Shown: piece by piece, positions 38,796 through 47,888 of the stretch
Numbering within the stretch: the stretch's first letter is position 1
Layout: each line of letters starts with the position of its first letter
Assembly: GCF_002837185.1 (NCBI RefSeq)
Contig: NZ_KZ477996.1
Coordinates: forward strand, 44,643-108,642
Source of the DNA: Pseudomonas fluorescens
Lineage (GTDB): Bacteria > Pseudomonadota > Gammaproteobacteria > Pseudomonadales > Pseudomonadaceae
Reading direction: 5' to 3'
DNA: 64,000 nucleotides
The notes under the pieces: generated by a model
The model's database searches: none
Seen by the model: only the letters and a program-made list of their open reading frames with translations
What the model was told of the DNA's origin: nothing
Made by a program: the position numbers and the translations under genes

Positions 38796-38811
38796 TTACG
38801 TTTAAACATAA
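38796..38811. promoter_or_regulatory. BigR-type operator candidate
   Basis: TTACGTTTAAACATAA is a 16-bp palindrome with one mismatched pair around GTTTAAAC, midway between the divergent dioxygenase and bigR starts. Confidence 0.55.
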
Positions 38812-38848
38812 TGTTTTGAGCTTAAGTGAGTTAAAGGAGCCGAGGCAA

Positions 38849-39184
38849 ATGGAATCTACGTTGAGTGAGGGCGAGGTCGCCCAGTTGCGTGCATCGGCGT
38901 CCAAGGCCTGTTCCTTGCTCAAGGCCCTGGCCAATGAAGACCGCTTGTTGATCCTTTGCCAGTTGACCCTGGGCGAGCGCAACGTCGGCGAGCTGGAAGC
39001 CCAGACTGGCGTGCGCCAGCCCACGTTGTCACAACAGTTGGGCATCCTGCGGGACGAAGGGTTGGTCGCCACCCGTCGGGAAGGTAAATACATCTTCTAC
39101 GGGCTGGCCAGCCATGAAGTGATTCAAGTGATGAAGACCCTGTCCGGCCTGTACTGCGGCGCGGTCATAAAAAGCTGGGCGTGA
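38849..39184 (+). CDS. bigR: ArsR-family persulfide sensor BigR/SqrR
   Basis: The 111-residue ArsR repressor has recognition segment VRQPTLSQQLGILRDEGLV. Cys37 (in LLILCQL) and Cys103 (in SGLYCG) align with the two sensing cysteines of BigR and SqrR, which form a sulfur bridge when persulfide is present and release DNA. Start 38849 follows AAAGGAG at good spacing. It heads the sqr-tauE unit and faces the dioxygenase gene across a 94-bp shared promoter. Confidence 0.87.
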   Translation: MESTLSEGEVAQLRASASKACSLLKALANEDRLLILCQLTLGERNVGELEAQTGVRQPTLSQQLGILRDEGLVATRREGKYIFYGLASHEVIQVMKTLSGLYCGAVIKSWA

Positions 39185-39236
39185 CGCCATCCGGCAGCGA
39201 CCCTTGTGTGCATTGACTCCAAAAAGGCAGTAGACA

Positions 39237-40481
39237 ATGACCGAACAACACTGGGGACCCACCATCAGTGGCGATATCGTCGTCATCGGCGGCGGCTCGG
39301 CAGGCATCGGCCTGCTGGCCAGCCTGCTCAAGCGCGACCCGCAACTGAACCTCATCCTGATCGAACCCAACGACTTCCATTGCTATCAACCCGCCTGGAC
39401 CCTGGTGGGCGGCGGCGCCTACGACCTGCAAAAAACCCGGCGCCCGCTGGCCGACGTACTGCCCAATGGTGTCACCTGGGTCCAGGCCGCCGTCAGCGAG
39501 TTATTGCCTGACGAGCAAACCCTTGTGCTCGACAGCGGCCAGCGCGTCACTTGGAAAAACCTGATTGTGTGCCCCGGCCTGCGCCTGGCGTGGGAAAAGA
39601 TCGAGGGCCTGCAGGAGACCCTCGGTCGCCACGGCGTCACCTCCAACTATAGCTACGAACACGCGGCCTATACCTGGCAACTGGTGCAGCAGCTCAAGGG
39701 TGGCAAGGCGCTCTTCACCCAGCCGGCCATGCCGATCAAATGCGCCGGCGCGCCGCAGAAGGCCATGTACCTGTCCTGCGATCACTGGCTCAAGCAGGGC
39801 AGCCTGAAAAACATCGAGGTTGAATTCAACCTGGCCGGTGCCGCGCTGTTTGGTGTGCCAACGTTTGTGCCGCCGTTGATGAAGTACGTCGAGAAATACA
39901 ACGCGCGCCTGGCGTTCAATGCCAACCTGATCAAGGTCGATGGCCCGGCAGGCAAGGCCTGGTTTGAAGTCAAGGACGCCGAAGGCAACGTCAACGTCGT
40001 CGAAAAAGTGTTTGACCTGCTGCATGTGGTCCCGCCGCAAGTCGCCCCGGATTTTATCCGGCATAGCCCGCTGGCCGACACCGCCGGCTGGTGCGAAGTG
40101 AACCCCCACAGCCTGCAGCACCTGCGCTATCCGAACATCTTCGGCCTGGGCGACGTGTGCGGCACCGCCAACGCCAAGACCGCTGCGGCGGTGCGCAAGC
40201 AGATCGTGGTGGTCGCTGAAAACCTGCTGGCCCTGCGCAAACAGGCACCGCTGCCGCTCAAGTACGACGGCTACGGCTCCTGCCCGCTGACGGTGGAGAA
40301 GGGCAAGGTAGTGCTGGCTGAGTTCGGTTACGGCGGCAAGCTGCTGCCGACCTTTCCCCTGGACCCCACCCAGGCACGTCGCTCGATGTGGTTCCTCAAG
40401 GCCACATTGCTGCCGTGGTTCTACTGGAACGGCATGCTCAAGGGCCGCGAGTGGCTGACCCGCCTGAGCAAGGTGGACTGA
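39237..40481 (+). CDS. sqr: Type II sulfide:quinone oxidoreductase
   Basis: The 414-residue flavoprotein has N-terminal GGGSAG and the two active cysteines at Cys169 (PIKCAGAPQKAMYLS, near identical to human SQOR) and Cys308 (GLGDVCGTANAKTAAAVRKQ). The Trp- and Leu-rich C-terminus suits membrane attachment and quinone access. It oxidises sulfide to a persulfide, passing electrons to the quinone pool. It lies 52 bp after bigR and abuts the exporter gene. Confidence 0.93.
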   Translation: MTEQHWGPTISGDIVVIGGGSAGIGLLASLLKRDPQLNLILIEPNDFHCYQPAWTLVGGGAYDLQKTRRPLADVLPNGVTWVQAAVSELLPDEQTLVLDSGQRVTWKNLIVCPGLRLAWEKIEGLQETLGRHGVTSNYSYEHAAYTWQLVQQLKGGKALFTQPAMPIKCAGAPQKAMYLSCDHWLKQGSLKNIEVEFNLAGAALFGVPTFVPPLMKYVEKYNARLAFNANLIKVDGPAGKAWFEVKDAEGNVNVVEKVFDLLHVVPPQVAPDFIRHSPLADTAGWCEVNPHSLQHLRYPNIFGLGDVCGTANAKTAAAVRKQIVVVAENLLALRKQAPLPLKYDGYGSCPLTVEKGKVVLAEFGYGGKLLPTFPLDPTQARRSMWFLKATLLPWFYWNGMLKGREWLTRLSKVD

Positions 40482-41288
40482 ATGCTGCTGGCCAGTGTGT
40501 TGGGTGTATTGATGGGCCTGGTCATGGGCCTGACCGGCGCGGGCGGCGGCATTCTCGGAGTGCCGGCGCTGGTGTTGGGCCTGGGGTTGACGATGACTCA
40601 GGCCGCGCCGGTGTCATTGCTCGCGGTGGGCGCAGCCGCGGCGGTGGGCGCGATCGACGGCCTGCGCCATGGTTTGGTGCGTTACCGCGCGGCGTTATTG
40701 ATCGCGTTGCTGGGCGCGCTGTTTTCGCCGTTGGGGGTGTTCGTCGCCCATCAACTGTCGGAGCCGGTGCTGATGGGCCTGTTCAGTGCATTGATGGTGC
40801 TGGTGGCCTGGCGCATGTTGCAGCGCGAAAAGGTCCAGGCTGGGCCGAGTGACCATGGCGCCGCCTCCTGGGGCCAGAAAAACTGCATGCTCAACCAGCA
40901 GACCGGGCGCCTGGCCTGGACCGCCAAATGCACTGTGACCCTGGCTGCATTGGGCGCGGTGACGGGCGCGGTCTCCGGGTTGCTCGGCGTGGGCGGCGGT
41001 TTTCTGATTGTGCCGGCGTTCAAGCAACTCACCGATGTGCAGATGCGCGGGATCGTCGCGACCTCGTTGATGGTGGTCAGCCTGCTGTCGCTGATCGGCG
41101 TGGCGGGGGCCTTTCATGCGGGGGTGAGCATCGAGCCGGTGGGCTGGGCGTTCATTGGCGCGAGTATCGTCGGAATGCTAGCGGGACGGCGTCTGTGTTC
41201 GGTGATTCCCGCCCGCAGCTTGCAGGTGGGGTTTGCCAGCCTGTGTGTAGTAGTGGCGATTGGAATGTTGTTCAACGCGTTGATCTGA
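40482..41288 (+). CDS. TauE/SafE-family sulfite exporter-like permease
   Basis: The 268-residue membrane protein has about eight hydrophobic segments and two inverted half repeats with the glycine signatures MGLTGAGGGILGVPALVLGLG and VSGLLGVGGGFLIVPAF. It starts directly after the sqr stop. In this setting it probably exports sulfite or thiosulfate formed from sulfide oxidation. The family is secure and the substrate is inferred from context. Confidence 0.88.
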   Translation: MLLASVLGVLMGLVMGLTGAGGGILGVPALVLGLGLTMTQAAPVSLLAVGAAAAVGAIDGLRHGLVRYRAALLIALLGALFSPLGVFVAHQLSEPVLMGLFSALMVLVAWRMLQREKVQAGPSDHGAASWGQKNCMLNQQTGRLAWTAKCTVTLAALGAVTGAVSGLLGVGGGFLIVPAFKQLTDVQMRGIVATSLMVVSLLSLIGVAGAFHAGVSIEPVGWAFIGASIVGMLAGRRLCSVIPARSLQVGFASLCVVVAIGMLFNALI

Positions 41289-41434
41289 CTCTGTGCCGGC
41301 GACTCGTAAGATCGCCGTGCATTGCGGCAGTCACAAAATCTGGTAGGTGGGCAGGAACCTGCTGATTGGGTTTTAACACCCAGTGAGCACGGCAAACGCC
41401 AGGATGATTTTTTGACTACGGATAGACATCGCTC

Positions 41435-44400
41435 ATGACCTCCATTCCCCCTGCACAGCGCTTTTCCTCACCGCCGGTACTGGCGCCCGGCAATCAGTCA
41501 GCGCCGGTCAACGAAGAACTCGATAGGTTGGCCACCCCCGTTATCCCAGGCCCTGCGCTGGGTAATCTGGGCGGGGCGCTGTCCTGGCCGATACCCTTGA
41601 GCGCAGACGAACAACGGCGCTTGCGTCTTATCACGATGAATCACGAACACCCTCTGGGCGACCAGCCTTTGGTGATGCAAACCAAGGGCGGTGTGCTGGA
41701 GTTCTTGCGGTATCGTCAGCCAGTGCCAGCGTCCGCGCAGAACGACCCTGCCAAAATAGTCGAGGCGCTAGTGCGCTCCCCCCAGGGGCAACGGATGGGC
41801 AAGGCGCTGCAGCAAAGAATGCAAGGCATCGACAACGAGAGTAGCGCAACGGACTACCTGTTGGCGGGGATCGCACTGCAGATGGATCCTGAGTCGATTA
41901 CCGCCCCTGATCGCAACAAAATAGCCGGCTTCGATCTGGCCAGTGACAAACATTGGGGCCGCCACCCCTCTGCAGTTGGGGATGCCCTGGCCGAACACTT
42001 GAGCAGCTCAGGCAGAACCAGCGCTGCGCTTGCAAAGGTGGGGGCATACCTGTTGCTGGCCCGCTCGGCCCCGCAGTTTCTGATTAAAGACATTCCCCCG
42101 AGTGTGAAGATCGGTAGCCAGGCATGGGCCAGCTTGACGATTGCAGCCATGACGATCGAGGCGCAGACACCGGGCAAAGTCCTCGGCATGACGTTTGCCC
42201 AGGTCATGCGCGAGGCCGAAAAGGCGTGGCTGGTTGACCCTGCGATCACCCACACAGCACAAATGGCTGCTTTGCTGGACTGGGCAATCGCCAATGGAGT
42301 GCTCACCAAAAGAAGCAATGACAACTACCTCCCCGCACACCTCGAATCGGCAAGAACCGCCTTCAACGCGCAACTTGACACCCGGCTATCTGCCTCCCGG
42401 GCACTGGACAAAGCATTACCCACACGAAAAGAGATCGCACTGACCAAACTCAAGGAACGGTTTGGCGACCTGGGCGCGTTTTTCGAAGAAAAAGTATTCG
42501 CTGTTGATCAGCGTTACGTGGTGATTGAAGGGGGAGGGATTTCGCTACTGGATGTCGCCATGAACGACTGGCTCGAACCCAGACCCTTCAAGGCGCATGA
42601 GCCCAGCAGCTCGCTTGAGTCGGGTGACCTGCGCAGGGTGCTGACGATGTTGAACGCCAACCCGCAGTTTGGCGTGCTGGCTGAATTCGACAGGCAGTTC
42701 AACCGCGCAATCGAGGAAAAAAAGGCCGCCGTCAATACAACGGTCAGGCACATGATTTCGCAACTGCCATTGGCGGATCGAAAGAACTTCGAATTGGGGA
42801 CAATCAGCTTTTTCCAGGAAGGCTCGTATGTCATGGATGGTCATTTCAATAATACATACGCTCAAAACAAACCGGGGCTGCTGGTCAAAACCGAGCTGCA
42901 GGGCACGTCCCAAGCCTATGTAATCGATTTCAATAAAGGCACGATTGAAAAGGCGTCCCTGTCCAAAGCGGTGGTCAAGGAGGTCAGGGACGGCAAAAAC
43001 GTTTCTACAACCAAAGCGCTCACGCCCCGTTATTCAGCAGATGATCTGGGTCGTGAGCGCCCTTCGAATAATTCACTATTGAATAGTTTCACCAGCCATC
43101 GGTCCGAAGCGATTGCCAGGGCGTTTGTCCAGCACTTGGCACTCGACGATCCGGCTATCAAAGAACAAGCCCGCGGACAGACAAGCTTGGACAAGGCGAA
43201 CGCACAGTTGAGCGAGTTTTTGCTGAACCTGATCCCCTTCAGGTCCGCCATTGTCAATTTTCAGAACGGCCAGTCCGGCGCGGGCACATTCGATCTCTTG
43301 CTGGATGTATTCGGGTTTCTTACCGCTGGCACTGCCACCGCAGGAAAACTACTCAAGATCGGCCGGACTGCGCTGTCCACCGGCGTCAAGGCGTTGCGGG
43401 CGGCCAAGGTCATCGGCGTGGCAACCATTGACGTGCTCAACCCCCTGGGGGGCTTGAGTGATCTGCCCAAGCTTGTGGGCAATGGCGGTCTTTATCTGCT
43501 GTCCAAAGGCGCCAAAGCTGTCAACCGGTTCAGGGGCGCCAGTGCCAGTTACGATGTGTTGAAGGCAGTGAGTAAACAGTACGACGCCGCAGCAACGGGC
43601 ATCGTGAAGGGGGTCGACCAGACAGTGGAAGGGGCTGCAGTGCTCAAGAGCGGCCATTGGTATGCTTTTGATGCCGACACGATGCGGCCTTATGGCAGCC
43701 CGCTCGATGGTTTTGCGCCCACGACGCAGGCGGTCGCCGGCAAGGTGGGCGTTGCGCACGTCGATGAAGCGAACGCGCTGAGCCATGAGCTGTTCGGTCA
43801 CTACAAGATGCCAGCCTCCACCATCGCCGGGCTCTCACGCAACAATCAGGGCGTGTATGTGGCAACCGATGGGCATCTTTCGCATATACGCCACACCGAC
43901 AGCAACGGTGAAACAGCGGTGTACGAGGTCCGGCAGGTCACTCGCACGGAAGAGGGCGTTGTGCAGGCGCGGGTTTATCACAACAACCGGCAAACCGAGT
44001 TGGTGGTCCAGCACATACAGGGGGATCAATGGCAACGCCTGGGGGCAGCCGGTGGAGGGAGGCAGATTAGCGCTGAACATTTGCGGGCGTGGGAAGCATT
44101 GTCCCGCCAGGAACAAATAAGACTTACCCCCAGGGGCTTTGCCCGACAGCATCAACTGCCCTGGAGGGCGTTTGAGTACTGCGTGAAAGATGTTGACGGT
44201 CGACTCAGCGAAACCGGCTTGATCATACGTAACCGGCCCGCTGACACACCCTTCAATAAGGTGACCCAAGTGCATCTGCATAGCTGGCGAGGCATGACAC
44301 AGCAGGAGCGTAGCGCGATGACCTTGGAGGGGTTTGCCGGTCATCATCACCTTAATAGCCATACGCTGAAAAATTACGTGCGGGCCGATGGCGGCCTGGG

Positions 44401-46111
44401 GCCACAGGGCAGGGAACTGTTGGGTAGGGTTGCCGCAGGTACGGCCTACGAGGTGATTACCGATGAGCATTTACAGCAGTGGCGCACGCTCTTCGCGCAA
44501 CCGAACAACTCAGTGACACAAGAGCAGTTCATCAGCCAACACAGGCTCAGTCCAGCCAGTTGGAGTCGCTTCGTTAAAAAGGATGGTTCCTTGAAAGGCG
44601 CGGCCGTGGAACGTCTCAATCCAGTGGAGCAAAACGCTGCGCTTGCCCCCACGTTCCAGACGCAGCCACGCAAGCAGCTAATCACTGCCGAACATCTACG
44701 CGAGTGGGAAGCGTTGTCGCCCGCCCAACAGCAAAGCATTACCCGTGAGCACTTTGCCCAACAGAGGAACCTGCCGCCGAAAACCTTTGCCTACTACGTG
44801 CAAGCCGACGGCCAGTTGAGCGATACCGGCAAGATCGTGCGCGACCGCGCGGTCAACACACCTTTCAAGACGCTGACTGAAACACATATTCGTGATTGGC
44901 AAAGCAAGACACAGCAGGCGCGTGACGCCATGACCATGAACGGGTTTGCCGGTCATTATCACCTCAATCCGAGTACCTTCAAAAATTGTGCACGGCAGGA
45001 TGGCGGCCTGGGGCCGCCCGGTGAAGCGTTGTTGAACAGGGCAGCTGGTCGCACCTATACCGCGCTGACCGATGACTATTTACGCCAGTGGCGCGAGCTG
45101 TTGGTTCAACCGAACAATTCAGTCACACAGTCGCAGTTCTTGAGCCAACATGGGCTCAACCCAAACACTTGGAGCCAGCACGTTAAGGTCGACGGTTCGT
45201 TAAAGGAGGCGACCGTGCAACGCCTCAATCGGGCAGGGCAAACCACCGCGCAACCCCCCGCGTCCGAGCAACCTGCTGCGGGTACGACACGCAAACGGCC
45301 TGCGCAAGACCCTCTGGATCCGCCGCCGCCGAAATCTTCGGACCTGGACAAGCCCACCGACACGCCACAGAGCGAACACACCTCTGGCTCATCGTCGGAC
45401 GTCGTCGTTATAAAAGTTGAACCCAATGTTACTGCTCCACTGCCTCGTCATCAGATCGACAATACACTGCCGATTCTGCAGGACCCGGTGAACCCCAGGC
45501 TCAGCTTGACCCAAACACTTGAGGGCCCTGTCGATGACATCCGTATTGCCCATTGGAATGGCGTGCTGGACGGGCTTGATAGCCCGACAAAGGCACGCGT
45601 TTCAGCGCAAATCAAGGCGTCGATCAAGAACTGGCTGAGCACCGAAGGTCAACACCAGTCTCGGTTTGAGGAGGCTATGGAGGTGGTCACAGTGCTCGAC
45701 GATGGCGGGCCGGCTCGCGGCGCTTCGGTGTGGGCGCGGCGTGACATTCCCCAGTTCGAAGTGCTTGGCCCGTATGCGGGCAAATACCATGCGGACGAGG
45801 CGTCGCTGTTCCAGGAGCAACGCAAGCAAGGCTCGCGAGCTGTGCTGACCTACCTGTTCGGTACACGTTCGGGCACGCGCACGGTCAGTGGGCTGCACAC
45901 GGGTAACACCCTGAGCCTGATCAATACCTCGCAACTGCGTAACGGGCCGGTGTGGCAGTCCAACAATGTGGTGTCCATCGCAGTCGGGAAAAACCTGACG
46001 TTCTATGTGGCGCTCAAAGACATCAAGAAAGGTGATGAATTGCTGCTGGACTATGGCCCGTTCTATGAACCGGTGCCTGATATCGCGATCAAGCCGGATC
46101 CTGATAGCTGA
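41435..46111 (+). CDS. Giant effector/toxin-like protein with six HTH-like repeats and a C-terminal SET domain
   Basis: The product has 1558 residues and no signal peptide. Residues 1-60 are Pro-rich. About 60-620 form an all-alpha/beta body of the kind found in large Pseudomonas toxin-like proteins (QFLIKDIPPSVKIGSQAW; FFQEGSYVMDGHFNN). About 600-720 contain a hydrophobic region (DLLLDVFGFLTAGTATAG). Residues 878-1268 hold six helix-turn-helix-like repeats. A basic/Pro-rich linker (TRKRPAQDPLDPPPPK, about 1285-1300) leads to a SET-like domain, about 1428-1545, with GASVWARRDIPQFEVLGPYAG, INTSQ (Asn1497) at the NHSC site and GDELLLDYG (Tyr1540). SET enzymes methylate lysines and are mainly eukaryotic. 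The DNA looks less GC-rich and uses more rare codons than its neighbours. No immunity or secretion gene is adjacent. A host-targeted, possibly nuclear, effector is inferred. Confidence 0.75.
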   Translation: MTSIPPAQRFSSPPVLAPGNQSAPVNEELDRLATPVIPGPALGNLGGALSWPIPLSADEQRRLRLITMNHEHPLGDQPLVMQTKGGVLEFLRYRQPVPASAQNDPAKIVEALVRSPQGQRMGKALQQRMQGIDNESSATDYLLAGIALQMDPESITAPDRNKIAGFDLASDKHWGRHPSAVGDALAEHLSSSGRTSAALAKVGAYLLLARSAPQFLIKDIPPSVKIGSQAWASLTIAAMTIEAQTPGKVLGMTFAQVMREAEKAWLVDPAITHTAQMAALLDWAIANGVLTKRSNDNYLPAHLESARTAFNAQLDTRLSASRALDKALPTRKEIALTKLKERFGDLGAFFEEKVFAVDQRYVVIEGGGISLLDVAMNDWLEPRPFKAHEPSSSLESGDLRRVLTMLNANPQFGVLAEFDRQFNRAIEEKKAAVNTTVRHMISQLPLADRKNFELGTISFFQEGSYVMDGHFNNTYAQNKPGLLVKTELQGTSQAYVIDFNKGTIEKASLSKAVVKEVRDGKNVSTTKALTPRYSADDLGRERPSNNSLLNSFTSHRSEAIARAFVQHLALDDPAIKEQARGQTSLDKANAQLSEFLLNLIPFRSAIVNFQNGQSGAGTFDLLLDVFGFLTAGTATAGKLLKIGRTALSTGVKALRAAKVIGVATIDVLNPLGGLSDLPKLVGNGGLYLLSKGAKAVNRFRGASASYDVLKAVSKQYDAAATGIVKGVDQTVEGAAVLKSGHWYAFDADTMRPYGSPLDGFAPTTQAVAGKVGVAHVDEANALSHELFGHYKMPASTIAGLSRNNQGVYVATDGHLSHIRHTDSNGETAVYEVRQVTRTEEGVVQARVYHNNRQTELVVQHIQGDQWQRLGAAGGGRQISAEHLRAWEALSRQEQIRLTPRGFARQHQLPWRAFEYCVKDVDGRLSETGLIIRNRPADTPFNKVTQVHLHSWRGMTQQERSAMTLEGFAGHHHLNSHTLKNYVRADGGLGPQGRELLGRVAAGTAYEVITDEHLQQWRTLFAQPNNSVTQEQFISQHRLSPASWSRFVKKDGSLKGAAVERLNPVEQNAALAPTFQTQPRKQLITAEHLREWEALSPAQQQSITREHFAQQRNLPPKTFAYYVQADGQLSDTGKIVRDRAVNTPFKTLTETHIRDWQSKTQQARDAMTMNGFAGHYHLNPSTFKNCARQDGGLGPPGEALLNRAAGRTYTALTDDYLRQWRELLVQPNNSVTQSQFLSQHGLNPNTWSQHVKVDGSLKEATVQRLNRAGQTTAQPPASEQPAAGTTRKRPAQDPLDPPPPKSSDLDKPTDTPQSEHTSGSSSDVVVIKVEPNVTAPLPRHQIDNTLPILQDPVNPRLSLTQTLEGPVDDIRIAHWNGVLDGLDSPTKARVSAQIKASIKNWLSTEGQHQSRFEEAMEVVTVLDDGGPARGASVWARRDIPQFEVLGPYAGKYHADEASLFQEQRKQGSRAVLTYLFGTRSGTRTVSGLHTGNTLSLINTSQLRNGPVWQSNNVVSIAVGKNLTFYVALKDIKKGDELLLDYGPFYEPVPDIAIKPDPDS
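44066..45240 (+). repeat. Internal coding repeats: two triplets of HTH-like units
   Basis: Units start at about residues 878, 943, 1008, 1083, 1147 and 1211, with the pattern I/L-T-x-E/D-x-L-x-x-W ... T-x-x-x-F-x-x-x-H-x-L-x-x-x-T-F/W-x-x-x-V-x-x-D-G-x-L. Units 1-3 match units 4-6 one for one, so a 205-residue triplet was duplicated. The F-A-x-x-H-x-L-x-x-x-T-F core looks like a helix-turn-helix. Confidence 0.8.
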
Positions 46112-46241
46112 GTTCAAGTGCTCGGTGCCCGTCTGAGGAGCAATTGCGCCCTTGGCATGGCAAGATAAACGCTGCTCAGGTTCACTGCGCCCTGAGTAGC
46201 GGCTTCACCGGCCTTGCACGTCGGTTCATCAAGGTCACCGA

Positions 46242-47888
46242 ATGGATAAATACACCCCCCACACCTGGCAACCCCACGAGCGGCCGAGCCTGCCCGGTTC
46301 ACCGTCGACGCCGTTGCACCCCACCCACAAACGCTGGCTGTTTGCGCTGGTGGGTGTGCTGGTGGCAATCACCGGTGGCTTGGGCAACGCCCTGGTCATC
46401 GCCAACCTGCAATACCTGCAAGGCGCCCTGGGCGCGACCACGGCGGAAATGGCCTGGCTGCCCGCCGCCTATGTGATGACCAACGTGTGCATGAACCTGC
46501 TGCTGGTGAAATTCCGTCAGCAGTTCGGCCTGCGGGCGTTTACCGAAGTGTTCCTGGTGCTGTATGCGCTGGTGACCTTCGGCCACTTGTTCGTCAACGA
46601 CCTCAACTCGGCCATCGCCGTGCGGGCGGCCCACGGCATGGTGGGGGCGGCGCTGAGTTCGTTGGGCTTGTACTACATGATCCAGGCGTTCCCGGCCAAG
46701 TGGCGCCTCAAAGCCCTGGTGCTGGGGCTGGGCACCGCGCAGCTGGCGTTGCCGCTGGCGCGGCTGTTCTCCGAGGATTTGCTGCAAATCGCCGAGTGGC
46801 GTGGCTTGTACCTGTTCGAGCTGGGCCTGGCGCTGATCTGCCTGGGCTGTGTGTTTCTGCTGAAATTGCCGCCCGGCGACCGGTTCAAGACCTTCGAAAA
46901 ACTCGACTTCCTCACCTTCGCGATCCTGGCCACCGGCGTCGCCCTGCTCTGCGCGGTGTTGTCCCTGGGGCGCATCGACTGGTGGCTGGAAGCGCCCTGG
47001 ATCGGCATCGCCTCGGCCTGTTCGCTGGTGCTGATCATGGCCGGGTTGGCCATCGAGCATAACCGCGCCAACCCGCTGCTGATGACGCGCTGGCTGGGCA
47101 GCGGCACCATGATTCGCCTGGCATTGGCGGTGATCCTGATTCGGATGGTGCTGTCCGAACAATCCACGGGCGCAGTGGGTTTCATGCAGATGCTGAACAT
47201 GAGTTACCAGCAGATGCACACCTTGTACGTGGTGATGCTGGCCGGAGCGATTGCCGGGCTGGTGGTCAGCGCCTTGACGATCAACCCGGCGCATCTGTTG
47301 ATGCCGCTGATCATTTCCCTGGCGCTGATGGCGACCGGGTCGGTGATGGACAGTTTTTCCAGCAACCTGACGCGGCCGCAGAACCTGTATATCAGCCAGT
47401 TCCTGCTAGGCTTCGGCGGGACCTTCTTTCTCGGGCCGACCATGGTGCTGGGCACCAAGAACGTATTGACCAACCCGCGCAACCTGGTGAGTTTTTCGGT
47501 GATGTTCGGGATTTGCCAGAACCTCGGCGGCCTGATCGGGGCGGCATTGCTCGGCACTTTCCAGATCGTGCGCGAGAAGTACCACTCGAGCATGATCGTC
47601 GAGCACCTGACCTTGCTCGACCCGCGTGTGGCGGCGCGGGTACAGAGTGGCGGTTCGGCCTATGGCGGTATCGTCGCCGACCCGGAACTGCGCAACTTCA
47701 TGGGCATTCGCAGCCTGGCCACGGCGGCCACCCGTGAGGCGAACGTCATGGCGTACAACGATGTCTTCATGCTGATTGCGATTATCGCGATCCTGACCAT
47801 GATCTGGATCTTTATCCGTAGCCTGTGGCTGATGAGCACCACCAAAGCAGCAACCCCTCCCGTTCAACCTGTCGGCGCCTCTTCATGA
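46242..47888 (+). CDS. MFS drug exporter, DHA2/EmrB-like
   Basis: This 548-residue MFS protein has about 14 membrane helices and the DHA2-type opening (ITGGLGNALVIANLQYLQGALGATTAEMAWLPAAY). A long periplasmic loop lies before the last helix. It overlaps the next gene, an HlyD/EmrA adaptor, as ATGA. Such pairs export hydrophobic compounds and need an outer-membrane factor, which is not encoded here. The substrate is unknown. Confidence 0.87.
   Translation: MDKYTPHTWQPHERPSLPGSPSTPLHPTHKRWLFALVGVLVAITGGLGNALVIANLQYLQGALGATTAEMAWLPAAYVMTNVCMNLLLVKFRQQFGLRAFTEVFLVLYALVTFGHLFVNDLNSAIAVRAAHGMVGAALSSLGLYYMIQAFPAKWRLKALVLGLGTAQLALPLARLFSEDLLQIAEWRGLYLFELGLALICLGCVFLLKLPPGDRFKTFEKLDFLTFAILATGVALLCAVLSLGRIDWWLEAPWIGIASACSLVLIMAGLAIEHNRANPLLMTRWLGSGTMIRLALAVILIRMVLSEQSTGAVGFMQMLNMSYQQMHTLYVVMLAGAIAGLVVSALTINPAHLLMPLIISLALMATGSVMDSFSSNLTRPQNLYISQFLLGFGGTFFLGPTMVLGTKNVLTNPRNLVSFSVMFGICQNLGGLIGAALLGTFQIVREKYHSSMIVEHLTLLDPRVAARVQSGGSAYGGIVADPELRNFMGIRSLATAATREANVMAYNDVFMLIAIIAILTMIWIFIRSLWLMSTTKAATPPVQPVGASS

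Noticed and set aside
41435..46111. Rhs/YD-repeat or contact-dependent inhibition toxin
   Set aside because: There are no YD repeats, no PAAR/VgrG or TpsA-type N-terminus, and no small immunity gene directly downstream.
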